NCBI RefSeq assembly: GCF_000968685.2
Contig: NZ_LAKD02000086.1
Span: 1-64,000, forward strand
Origin: Streptomyces antioxidans
GTDB taxonomy: Bacteria; Actinomycetota; Actinomycetes; Streptomycetales; Streptomycetaceae
Direction of reading: 5' to 3'
Length of the DNA stretch: 64,000 nt
In this document: positions 28,778 through 37,800 of the stretch, one piece after another
How positions within the stretch are numbered: the first letter of the stretch is position 1
How the letters are laid out: every line of letters starts with the position of its first letter
Notes under the pieces: generated by a model
The model's input: only the letters and a program-made list of their open reading frames with translations
The model's database searches: none
What the model was told of the DNA's origin: nothing
Translations under genes and position numbers: made by a program

Positions 28778-29252
28778 TCTGCGCGCCGGGCAGCGGCTTC
28801 CGCGCCGGGCCGCCCTTCACGCTGCCGTCGGTGATGTCGAACTTGCTCTGGTGACAAGGGCAGTTGATGGTGCCGTCGCTCACCTCGCCGACCGAGCAGC
28901 CCTGGTGGGTACAGATCGACGAGAACGCCTTGAAGTCGCCCGCCTTGGGCTGGGTCACCACCACCTTGTGGTCCTTGAAGACCATGCCGCCGCCCTCGGG
29001 GATCTGGGAGGTCTTGGCCAGTTCCATGCCGCCGCCCGACTGGCCGCCCTCCGCGCTCGGCGACGCGCTCTGCGATGTGTCCTGTGACGGCGGCGAGCCC
29101 CCGGCGTCCTGGGCGCTGTCCGCACTGCCGCCCGAACCGCCGTCGTCGTCCTTGCCGCATGCGGCGAGCGTGGCGGCCAGCCCGGCCGCTCCGGCCGCGG
29201 CGACGACGGCACGGCGGGTGGTGCCCCGCCCCGGGATTGCCGACTGCGTCAT
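28743..29252 (-). CDS. Rieske (2Fe-2S) lipoprotein
   Basis: 169 residues. The N-terminus combines a twin-arginine motif (TTRRAVVAAAG) with a lipobox (LAAC), so it is probably exported folded by Tat and anchored outside the membrane. A Ser/Gly/Asp-rich linker follows, then a small Rieske domain with CTHQGC and CPCHQSKF cluster ligands. This form is common in actinobacteria as a stand-alone electron-transfer protein; the partner is unknown. Confidence 0.92.
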   Translation of the reverse strand: MTQSAIPGRGTTRRAVVAAAGAAGLAATLAACGKDDDGGSGGSADSAQDAGGSPPSQDTSQSASPSAEGGQSGGGMELAKTSQIPEGGGMVFKDHKVVVTQPKAGDFKAFSSICTHQGCSVGEVSDGTINCPCHQSKFDITDGSVKGGPARKPLPGAQIKVQGSSIWMA

Positions 29253-29430
29253 GGTGGTGCCTCCTGTTGGGGGGACGTCTCACGTGCTCGGGGGACGTTT
29301 CACGGTTCCATACGGACGGCGGGGCCGCCGCGTTCAGCCGCACTCGGACGTCCTCACTCCGGCACCCGCGCGCCGCGGGCCGGAAAATCGCTTTGCCGAT
29401 CACCCGGCCGTGCCGTGAGAATGCCGGTCC

Positions 29431-31050
29431 ATGGGACATCTGGAGGCCGCACACCTCGCCTACTTCCTGCCCGACGGACGGCTGCTGCTCGGCGATGTGT
29501 CGTTCCGCGTCGCCGAGGGCACGGTGGCCGCCCTGGTCGGGCCCAACGGGGCGGGCAAGACCACCCTGCTGCGGCTGGCCTCCGGCGAGGTGGAGCCGCA
29601 CGGCGGCACGGTCACGGTCAGCGGCTCCCTGGGGGTGATGCCGCAGTTCATCGGCTCGGTGCGGGATGAGCGGACGGTGCGCGACCTGCTGGTGTCGGTG
29701 GCCCAGCCCCGGATCCGCGAGGTCGCCCGCGCGGTGGACGAGGCCGAGCTGGCGATCATGGAGCGGGACGACGAGGCCGCCCAGATGGCCTACGCCCAGA
29801 GCCTGAGCGACTGGGCCGAGGCGCGGGGCCACGAGGCCGAGACGGTGTGGGACATGTGCACCACCGCGGCCCTCGGAGTGCCCTACGAACGGGCCCAGTG
29901 GCGCGAGGTCCGCACGCTCAGCGGCGGCGAGCAGAAGCGGCTGGTGCTGGAGGCGCTGCTGCGCGGGCCCGATGAGGTGCTGCTGCTGGACGAGCCGGAC
30001 AACTACCTGGACGTACCGGGCAAGCAGTGGCTGGAGGAGCGGCTGCGCGAGACCCGTAAGACCGTGCTGTTCATCAGCCACGACCGGGAGCTGCTGGCCC
30101 GCGCCGCCGACCGGATCGTCAGCGTCGAGCCCAGCCCGGCGGGCAGCGATGTCTGGGTGCACGGCGGCGGCTTCGCCACCTACCACGACGCCCGCGAGGA
30201 GCGGTTCGAGCGCTTCGAGGAGCTCCGGCGGCGCTGGGACGAGAAGCACGCCCAGCTCAAACGGCTGGTGCTGGACATGCAGCGGTACGCGGCCCGCAGC
30301 GATGAGATGGCCTCCCGCTACCAGGCCGCCAAGACCCGGCTGCGGAAGTTCGAGGAGGCCGGGCCGCCGCCGGAGCCGCCGCGCAAACAGGACATCACCA
30401 TGCGGCTCGCGGGCGGACGCACCGGGGTGCGGGCGCTGACCTGCCGGGCGCTGGAGCTCCAGGGGCTGATGCGCCCCTTCGACCTGGAGGTCTTCTACGG
30501 TGAGCGGGTGGCCGTACTGGGCTCCAACGGCTCGGGCAAGTCCCACTTCCTGCGGCTCCTGGCGGGCCGGGACGTCGCCCACCGGGGGGAGTGGAAGCTG
30601 GGCGCGCGGGTCGTGCCGGGACACTTCGCCCAGACCCACGCCCATCCGGAGCTCTTCGGGCGCACGCTGGCGGACATCCTGTGGACCGAACACGCCCGGG
30701 ACCGGGGACGCGCGATGAGCGCCCTGCGGCGCTATGAGCTCGACCGCCAGGGCGACCAGACCTTCGACCGGCTCTCGGGCGGTCAGCAGGCCCGGTTCCA
30801 GATCCTGCTGCTCGAACTGGCCGGGACGACGGCGCTGCTGCTGGACGAGCCCACGGACAACCTGGACCTGGAGTCGGCCGAGGCGCTTCAGGACGGGCTC
30901 GGGGCGTACCAGGGCACGGTGCTCGCGGTCACCCACGACCGCTGGTTCGCGCGGTCCTTCGACCGCTTCCTGGTCTTCGGATCGGACGGCGTCGTCCGCG
31001 AGACGGCGGAGCCGGTCTGGGACGAGCGCCGCGTCGACCGGGTCCGCTAG
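29431..31050 (+). CDS. ABC-F family ATPase
   Basis: 539 residues with two ABC domains and no membrane segment. First: Walker A GPNGAGKTT, signature LSGGEQKRL, Walker B LLLDEPDNYL. Second: GSNGSGKSH, LSGGQQARF, LLLDEPTDNLDL. The linker contains the charged helices typical of ABC-F (YHDAREERFERFEELRRRW). Family members act on ribosomes, some giving antibiotic resistance. ATG 29431 is the only good start. A self-protection role for the cluster starting 1.4 kb downstream is possible but not shown. Confidence 0.88.
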   Translation: MGHLEAAHLAYFLPDGRLLLGDVSFRVAEGTVAALVGPNGAGKTTLLRLASGEVEPHGGTVTVSGSLGVMPQFIGSVRDERTVRDLLVSVAQPRIREVARAVDEAELAIMERDDEAAQMAYAQSLSDWAEARGHEAETVWDMCTTAALGVPYERAQWREVRTLSGGEQKRLVLEALLRGPDEVLLLDEPDNYLDVPGKQWLEERLRETRKTVLFISHDRELLARAADRIVSVEPSPAGSDVWVHGGGFATYHDAREERFERFEELRRRWDEKHAQLKRLVLDMQRYAARSDEMASRYQAAKTRLRKFEEAGPPPEPPRKQDITMRLAGGRTGVRALTCRALELQGLMRPFDLEVFYGERVAVLGSNGSGKSHFLRLLAGRDVAHRGEWKLGARVVPGHFAQTHAHPELFGRTLADILWTEHARDRGRAMSALRRYELDRQGDQTFDRLSGGQQARFQILLLELAGTTALLLDEPTDNLDLESAEALQDGLGAYQGTVLAVTHDRWFARSFDRFLVFGSDGVVRETAEPVWDERRVDRVR

Positions 31051-31139
31051 CCGCGTCGCCACCCCGTTACCGGGAGGCCCCGCCATCGGAGAACCCCGCT
31101 ATCGGGACCTCGTCACCGGGATACGGGCCGGCCCCCGGA

Positions 31140-32387
31140 TCAGCGGTCGGCGGCGGGCACTACCCTCCTCAGCTGCTGGACCGGGTGGAGCGCGGGCGAG
31201 CGCTGGATGACCACCATGGCCGCGTCATCGCCCAGCCGTCCGCCCACATGGGCCAGCAGATCGCGGCGGATGTGCTGCAGCAGCCCCTCGGGACCGGAGC
31301 CGCGCCACTGTCCGACCCGCTCGGCCAGCGGATAGAAGGAACCGTCGGGGGCGCGGGCCTCGATCACCCCGTCCGTGTAGAGCAGCAGCGTGTCGCCGTC
31401 CTCGAAGGGCACGGCCTCGGGCGCGCCGGGGGCGCCCGAGCTCCTGGGGAGTTCGCACATCCCCAGCGGAGGAGTGGGATGGGACGGATACAGCGTGGTC
31501 ACCCGGCCGTCCTCCCGCAACAGCAGGGGCGGCGGATGCCCGCAGTTGGCCATGAACGTCACGGTGTCCCCGTCCGGGACGTCGACCAGCAGAGCGGTGA
31601 TGAAGTGCTCGCGTAGTTCCTCGTCCGCTCCCGGCCGCGGCTGCTCGCCATCGCCGTGCCCGCCACTGCTGTGCTCGCCATCGCCGTGCTCGGCATCCGT
31701 GGCGGCGTGCTCGGCCAGGTGCCTGCAGACGCTGCGCTCCAGGACATCGGTGAGCTCCAGCAGGCCGGGGGTCAGATGGGCGGCCTCACGGAAGGCGCCC
31801 ATCAGCACCGACGCGTCGCTGATGGAGGTCAGCCCCTTGCCCCGGACATCCCCGATGATCAGCCGGGTGCACTCCTTCACCCGGGTCGCGGCGTACAGGT
31901 CCCCGCCGATCTGTGCCTCGTCCTCGGCCGCCAGATACAGCGAGGCGACCCGCAGCGGACCCAGCCGGTACGGCAGCGGCCGCAGGACGACCCGCTGCGT
32001 GGCCTCGGACACCGACCGCACCCGGGCCAGCTCACGGTGGCGCCGCCGCTGCTCCCGGGCGTAGACCACGATGAACAGCGAGAGCACGGTGAGGGCCACG
32101 ATCTGCACCTGGTGGTTGACGTCGAAGCCGCTGCGCAGCACCGCGATGAGAATCTGGGCGGCCACCGCCAGCGCGCCGATCAGCCCGGTGGTCCGGGGAC
32201 CGGCGAACGAGGGGGTGATGGCCGGGGCGACCACCAGCAGGGGGCCGAGGTGGATATGGGCCGGGGCCATCACATCGACGATGGTGATCACCACGATCAG
32301 CCCGACGGGGATCGCCACCAGGGCGTGCCCAGGTTGCCATGGCCTCATCAGATCTGTCAGCCGTCGGCGAATTCCCACGTCTTCCAC
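31140..32387 (-). CDS. SpoIIE/RsbU-type PP2C phosphatase, membrane anchored
   Basis: 415 residues from GTG 32387 (GGGAGGG upstream). Four or so membrane helices in the first 110 residues (ALVAIPVGLIVVITIVDVMA onward), then a PP2C-like domain: EAQIGGDLYAATRV, LIIGDVRGKGLTSISDASVL, TFMANCGHPPPLLL, LLLYTDGVIEARAPDGSFYP, GRLGDDAAMVVI, containing the metal-binding aspartates. An insertion rich in His/Gly/Glu (around residues 245-270) interrupts the domain. This widespread Streptomyces type probably dephosphorylates an anti-anti-sigma factor; none is adjacent. Confidence 0.87.
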   Translation of the reverse strand: MEDVGIRRRLTDLMRPWQPGHALVAIPVGLIVVITIVDVMAPAHIHLGPLLVVAPAITPSFAGPRTTGLIGALAVAAQILIAVLRSGFDVNHQVQIVALTVLSLFIVVYAREQRRRHRELARVRSVSEATQRVVLRPLPYRLGPLRVASLYLAAEDEAQIGGDLYAATRVKECTRLIIGDVRGKGLTSISDASVLMGAFREAAHLTPGLLELTDVLERSVCRHLAEHAATDAEHGDGEHSSGGHGDGEQPRPGADEELREHFITALLVDVPDGDTVTFMANCGHPPPLLLREDGRVTTLYPSHPTPPLGMCELPRSSGAPGAPEAVPFEDGDTLLLYTDGVIEARAPDGSFYPLAERVGQWRGSGPEGLLQHIRRDLLAHVGGRLGDDAAMVVIQRSPALHPVQQLRRVVPAADR

Positions 32388-32427
32388 TGTGCACCCTCCC
32401 GGCGCCTTACCCTGTGCACCCTCCCGG

Positions 32428-34380
32428 CTACGGAGGCTCCCTCCCCACCGACCCCCACGTCCCGTGCCGACCGGACCGGCCCCGGCCGGTCGCCGCCGGA
32501 AGGACCGGGACGGCGGCCTCCCGCTCCTCCAGGTGCCGCAGCTCCTGGGCCGCCGCCCGTTCGATCTCCGACGCCTCGGCCTCCGCCCGCTCCCGGGCGT
32601 AGGCCGAGACCAGACCGTGCAGCCAGAACCGCGGCACGGCGCCGGGGCCGCCCGTGTGGGCGACATTCAGCAGCCGGTTGTCCGCCAGCCGTTCCAGCGC
32701 CTCCGTCACATCGGGCACGGCGAGGCTCGGCAGCTCGGTCCCCGGGGGCGCGGACAGGCCCCGGACACCGGACAGTCCGAGCATGCGGAACAGACGGCGA
32801 TCGTCCTCGGCCAGCTGGTGGTAGGCCGGGGCGAAGCAGGAACGCACGCTCAGCGGGCCATGGGTGAGCTCGTCCAGCGGCCTGGGCCGGTGGGTCAACC
32901 GATGGACGAGGTCGCCGAAGCTCCAGTGGGGCCGGTCCGCGAGCCTGGCCGCGGCGATGCGCAGCGCGAGCGGCAGACAGTCGCACAGCCGGGCCAGCTC
33001 GCGAGCCGCCGTGAGGTCCCGGTCCACCCTCGAGGTGCCCAGGACCCGCCGTAAGAACAGCAGGGCCTGGTGCGGGCTCATCTGGTCGTGCTCGACCCGG
33101 GCGGTGAAGGGGAGGCCGGTCAGCCGCTCCCGGCTGGTGATGATGACCGCGCTCTCCACATTGCCCGGCAGCAGATGCCGGACCTGCGCCTCGTCGGCCG
33201 CGTCATCGAGCACGGTGAGGACGCGCCGGCCGCTGAGGCTGTCACGGAAGCAGGCGGCCTGCGCCCCCAGGCCCTCGGGCAGCGCCGATGTCGGGCGGTC
33301 CAGCGCGAGCAGCATCTGTGCGAGCGCCGCCGCGGGGTCGGTGGGGTGCCCGGTGGTGCCCCCGAGGTCGACGTACAGCTGGCCGTCCGGGAACCAGGGG
33401 AGCAGCCGGTGCGCCAGATGGACGGCGGTGACCGTCTTGCCCGCGCCTCCCTGGCCGGTGATGGCGGTGACGGCCGTGGCGGTGCGGTCGCTCGCCGTCA
33501 GGACGCACGCCAGCACGTCCGTGGTCTCACGGGGTACGAAATCGGCGATGTCGCAGGGGAGTTGGGAGGGCGCCCGGCGGCTCGCCAGCACGGTGAACGG
33601 CGGGCACACGGCGGTCGGTTCGTGGTGCTTCGTCTGCGGTGACAGCAGGGCCCGGTACAGGAGCTGCACCTCGGGGGTCGGCTCGGTGCCGAGCTCGTCG
33701 ACGAGCTTGGCCCGCAGAGCGGCGTAGACGGCCAGCGCCTCGGCCGGACGGCCCGACTGGTGGAGGGCCGACATCAGGTGGTGGTACAGGGTCTCGCGCA
33801 GCGGATACCGCTCGATGAGCGGCTTGAGCCTGCTGACCACCTGGGCGTGGGCGCCCATGGCCAGCATCACGGCCGTCTGCTCCTCCAGGGCGACCAGCCG
33901 CAGTTCGGCCAGCCGGTCGGCCTCCGCCGCGACGCAGTCACCCGCGTCGGCATCGCTGAACGCGTCGCCTTCCCAGAGGGACAGCGCGCGGTCGAATCTT
34001 ACGGCCGCCTCGTCGAGATGGCCCTTGTCCCGTTCCCGCATGGCGGCGCCGAGCAGCTTCTCGAACTGCTCGGAGTCGACTTCGGCGGGCACCAGCCGAT
34101 ATCCGCCCGGCTGGGTCGATATCACGGATGTGACGGAGTCAGAACCGGCCAGGGACCGGAAAAGGGACCTGAGCCGGGACACTCTGACATGCACCGTGTT
34201 GGCCCGTTTGGTCAGAGGCGGATCCGGTGTTGTCGCCTCGACAATGTGATCGGTCGACACGGATTGTCCCGCATGCGCTAAGAGTTCGGCTAAGAACGCC
34301 CTGTCCCGCCTGCCGACGAGGGTTATCGGCGGGCCTTCCCCATCGGAGACCCGCAAGGATCCCAGAACGTAGAACTTCAC
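32428..34380 (-). CDS. SARP-family (AfsR-like) cluster activator with NB-ARC ATPase domain
   Basis: About 650 residues. The N-terminal OmpR-like winged helix (FYVLGSLRVSDGEGPP, KRANTVHVRVSRLRSLF) and bacterial transcriptional activation domain (to about 265) define a SARP. An NB-ARC ATPase follows (Walker A ITGQGGAGKT; LTVLDDAADEAQVRHLLPGN; LCDCLPLALRIAAARLAD), then a helical tail. GTG 34380 is chosen because homology starts at once (VKFYVLGSL); ATG 34416 is possible. Three TTA codons (complement 34291-34293, 34279-34281 and 33052-33054) imply bldA tRNA dependence. It is divergent from the PKS gene and is the probable pathway activator. Confidence 0.92.
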   Translation of the reverse strand: MKFYVLGSLRVSDGEGPPITLVGRRDRAFLAELLAHAGQSVSTDHIVEATTPDPPLTKRANTVHVRVSRLRSLFRSLAGSDSVTSVISTQPGGYRLVPAEVDSEQFEKLLGAAMRERDKGHLDEAAVRFDRALSLWEGDAFSDADAGDCVAAEADRLAELRLVALEEQTAVMLAMGAHAQVVSRLKPLIERYPLRETLYHHLMSALHQSGRPAEALAVYAALRAKLVDELGTEPTPEVQLLYRALLSPQTKHHEPTAVCPPFTVLASRRAPSQLPCDIADFVPRETTDVLACVLTASDRTATAVTAITGQGGAGKTVTAVHLAHRLLPWFPDGQLYVDLGGTTGHPTDPAAALAQMLLALDRPTSALPEGLGAQAACFRDSLSGRRVLTVLDDAADEAQVRHLLPGNVESAVIITSRERLTGLPFTARVEHDQMSPHQALLFLRRVLGTSRVDRDLTAARELARLCDCLPLALRIAAARLADRPHWSFGDLVHRLTHRPRPLDELTHGPLSVRSCFAPAYHQLAEDDRRLFRMLGLSGVRGLSAPPGTELPSLAVPDVTEALERLADNRLLNVAHTGGPGAVPRFWLHGLVSAYARERAEAEASEIERAAAQELRHLEEREAAVPVLPAATGRGRSGRHGTWGSVGREPP

Positions 34381-34871
34381 TACGTGATCGTTGCACGGGA
34401 CTCGCGAGAAAACCATCCTCGCTGGTGGGGGAGTTGACCCGACGGTTTCCTCCGGAAGTCGACCAGGGAAGTCGGCCAGGGTAGTTGGCTAGTGAAGTCC
34501 ACAAGGAAAATGCTCCGCATCCGGTGCGCGGCGGGCGACGCTACGCCACGCCCAATTGCGCAGCAAGCCCCGTGGACACTACCGGTCACATTGATCGTCC
34601 CGTTCGTGGTCCCCGCATCGCCGATGCTAATTTCGGCCGTATGACATCCGCGACTCCGGAGGAACACGTGCCCACCGGGCAAGGGAACATCTCCGGGTAA
34701 AGCCAACCGGCTTGTTCACTGTTGTCGCCGTTCGCGGTTCGGTGTTCGTCGGTCGTCGGCGCTGCTGCAATTCCTATGCCGCGCGCCGTTGTCTCCCAGG
34801 GTTCCCGGAAGTGGAGAGCGCGGGCTCATATCGCCAGGAACCGTCGTGCTGTCTTCTTTCGGAGTGCTACT
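34381..34871. promoter_or_regulatory. divergent regulatory region between SARP and PKS genes
   Basis: 491 bases without a credible gene. It contains a ladder of GTTCNNN heptamers at 34714-34757 (separate entry) and an AT-richer stretch near 34500-34640. The PKS start GTG 34872 is preceded by GGAG at 34861-34864. Short open frames here lack codon bias. Confidence 0.6.
34714..34757 (+). promoter_or_regulatory. heptamer direct-repeat ladder, candidate SARP operator
   Basis: GTTCACT (34714) is followed by a 9-base gap, then four contiguous heptamers GTTCGCG, GTTCGGT, GTTCGTC and GGTCGTC (34730-34757). SARP regulators bind heptameric direct repeats, usually with 11-bp periodicity; the 7-bp spacing here is tighter than that. 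The ladder lies 115-160 bp before the PKS start, between the SARP gene and its likely target. Confidence 0.5.
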
Positions 34872-37800
34872 GTGAGCCGTTCTGGAACGACCCCGGACGA
34901 ACTGCGGGAACGTCTGGCCCCGCTGCCGCGGCACGAGCGGCTGGAGATTCTCCTCGGGCTTGTGTGCGGCAAGGTCGCCGAACAACGGGAAACCGGCGAC
35001 GCGCGGTCCATTGACGCCCACACCCCCTTCCGCGCGCTCGGGCTCGTCCGTGACAAGGCGGCGGCCCTGCTGGCGGATCTCACCGCGGCCACCGGTGTTC
35101 CGCTCTCTTCCGTCACCGTCTTCGACTACCCCGATCCGGCCGCGCTCGCCGCCCATCTGCTCACCCGGCTCAGCGGCCCGGAGGAGGAACCGGCGGAGGC
35201 GGAGCGGGCGGGGCGCCGTACGGTGGTGCGTGACCACACCGGTGACCAGGCCGAAGACCCCATCGCCATCGTGGGAATGGCCTGCCGCTTCCCCGCCGGG
35301 ATCACCTCTCCCGAGGAGCTGTGGGGGTTCCTCGAGGAGGGGGGTGACGCCGTCACCGGCTTCCCCGTCGACCGTGAATGGGACGTGGCGGGCATCTATC
35401 ACCCCGACCCGGACCATATGGGCACCTCCTACACCCGTTCCGGCGCCTTCATCGGCGATATCGCCGACTTCGACGCGGATTTCTTCGGCATTTCACCCCG
35501 CGAGGCCGTGGCGATGGACCCGCAGCAGCGGCTGCTGCTGGAAGTGGCCTGGGAAGCGGTGGAGCGGACCGGAATAGCCCCGCACACCCTGCGCGGGAGT
35601 TCCACCGGGGTCTTCATCGGCACCAATGAACAGGACTATCTGTCGCGCTTCTTCCAGCCCCCCGAGGAGAGCGAGGGATTCCTCATCTCCGGCAACGCGG
35701 CGAGCGTCCTGTCCGGCCGGGTCTCCTATGTGCTGGGCCTCCAGGGCCCGTCGGTGAGCGTGGACACCGCCTGCTCCTCCTCCCTGGTGGCACTCCACCA
35801 GGCGTGCCGGTCGCTGCGCGACGGGGAGTGCGACCTGGCGCTCGGCGGGGGAGTGGCGCTGATGTCCTCGCCGGGCGCCTTCATCGACTTCGCCCGCAAG
35901 CGGGTGCACGCGGCCGACGGCAGGTGCAAGGCGTACGCGGACACCGCCGACGGCACCGGCTGGGGCGAGGGAGCGGGGGTCCTCGTACTGGAGCGGCTGT
36001 CCGACGCCCGCCGCGCCGGACACCGTGTGCTCGCCCTGGTCCGCGGCAGCGCGGTGAACCAGGACGGCGCCTCCAACGGGCTCTCCGCGCCCAACGGGCC
36101 CTCCCAGGAGCGGGTCATACGGCAGGCGCTCGCCGACGGCGGGCTGCAGCCGGGCCAGGTGGACGCGGTCGACGGCCACGGCACCGGCACGCCCCTCGGC
36201 GACACCATCGAGGCACAGGCGCTGCTGGCCACCTACGGCCAGGGCAGGGACGGGGACCGGCCGCTGTGGCTGGGGTCGATCAAGTCCAACATCGGGCACA
36301 CCCAGGCGGCCTCCGGCGTCGCCGGGCTCATCAAGATGGTCAAGGCCATGGAGCACCGGTGGCTGCCCAAGACCCTGCACGCCGACACCCCCTCCCGGCG
36401 TGTCCCGTGGGACACCGGCGCGGTACGGGTGCTGGACAGCGGACGCGCCTGGCCCGAGGGCGAGGAGCCGATGCGGGCCGGTGTGTCGTCCTTCGGCGTC
36501 TCCGGGACCAACGCCCACCTGGTCATCGAGCAGCCGCCCGCGGTGACCGCCGCGGAGCCCACCACCGACGCCGACCCCGCCTCCGACACCGCGGTGCCCT
36601 GGGTGCTGTCCGCCCGGTCCGCCGACGCCCTGCGGGAGCAGGCCGGGCGGCTGCGGACCACGGTGGCGCGGAACACCGCGGCCTCCGTCGCCGACATCGG
36701 AGCGGCCCTGGCCACCACCCGCTCACCCTTCACCCACCGGGCGGTGCTCGTCGGATCGGACCGGGAGGCGTTCGATGACCTCCTCGCGGCCGTCGAGCGG
36801 GGCGACACGGCCGAGAACGCGGTGGCCGGCACCGTCCGCTCCGGCCTCGGCCGCCCCGTGTTCGTCTTCCCCGGACAGGGCGCCCAGTGGCCCGGGATGG
36901 GCGCCGACCTCCTCGACTGGTCGCCCGCCTTCGCCCGCTCCCTCCGCGCGGTCGACGCCGCCTTCGCCCCCCTGGTGACCTGGTCGGTGGAGGACATCCT
37001 GCGGCAGCGCCCCGGCGCGCCGTCGCTGGAGGAGCCCGAAGTGCTCCAGCCGGTGTCGTTCGCGGTGTCGGTGGCGCTGGCCGAGCTGTGGCGGGCCCAC
37101 GGGGTGGAACCGGCCGCCGTCATCGGCCACTCCCAGGGCGAGGTGGCCGCCGCCGTGGTCGCCGGAGCCCTCGGCCTGGAGGACGCCGCCCTGATCATGG
37201 TCCTGCGCACCCGGGCCCTGATGCGGCTGCTCGGCAACGGGGCCATGGCCGCGGTGGACCTGCCCCTGGACGAGGTGGAGCGCCGGCTCGGCGGCTACGA
37301 CGGCGAGATCTCCGTCGGCGCCGTCAACGGCCCCACCCAGATCACCGTCTCCGGCACCCCCGAGGCCGTCGACGCCCTGCTGGAGCGGCTGCGCGCGGAG
37401 GACGTCCGGGTGCGCAAGATCCGCGGCGCCGACGCCGCGGGCCACTCCGCGCAGGTCGAGACGTTGCGCGAGGAGCTGGTCTCCGGGCTCGCCGCCGTGA
37501 CGCCGCGTTCGGCCCACATCCCGTTCTACTCCTCGGTGACCGGGGAGCCGGTGGACACCGCGCGGCTGGACGCCGGGTACTGGTACGACAACGCCCGCCG
37601 GACCGTGCGCTTCGACCTGGCCGTACGGGCCGCGATGGCCGACGGGCACACGGCGTTCGTGGAGGCCGGTCCGCATCCGCTCCTCACCGCGGCCATCGAG
37701 GACCTGGCGTTCGACGCCGGGGTCCCGGCGGTGGCTGGTGGCTCGCTGCGCCGGAACGAGGACGGGCCCCTGTGCTTCCGGCGCGCCGCGGCCGAGTTCT

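Noticed and set aside
34485..34700. 71-codon + strand frame in the SARP-PKS intergenic region
   Set aside because: No ribosome-binding site, mixed codon use and no resemblance to a protein family.
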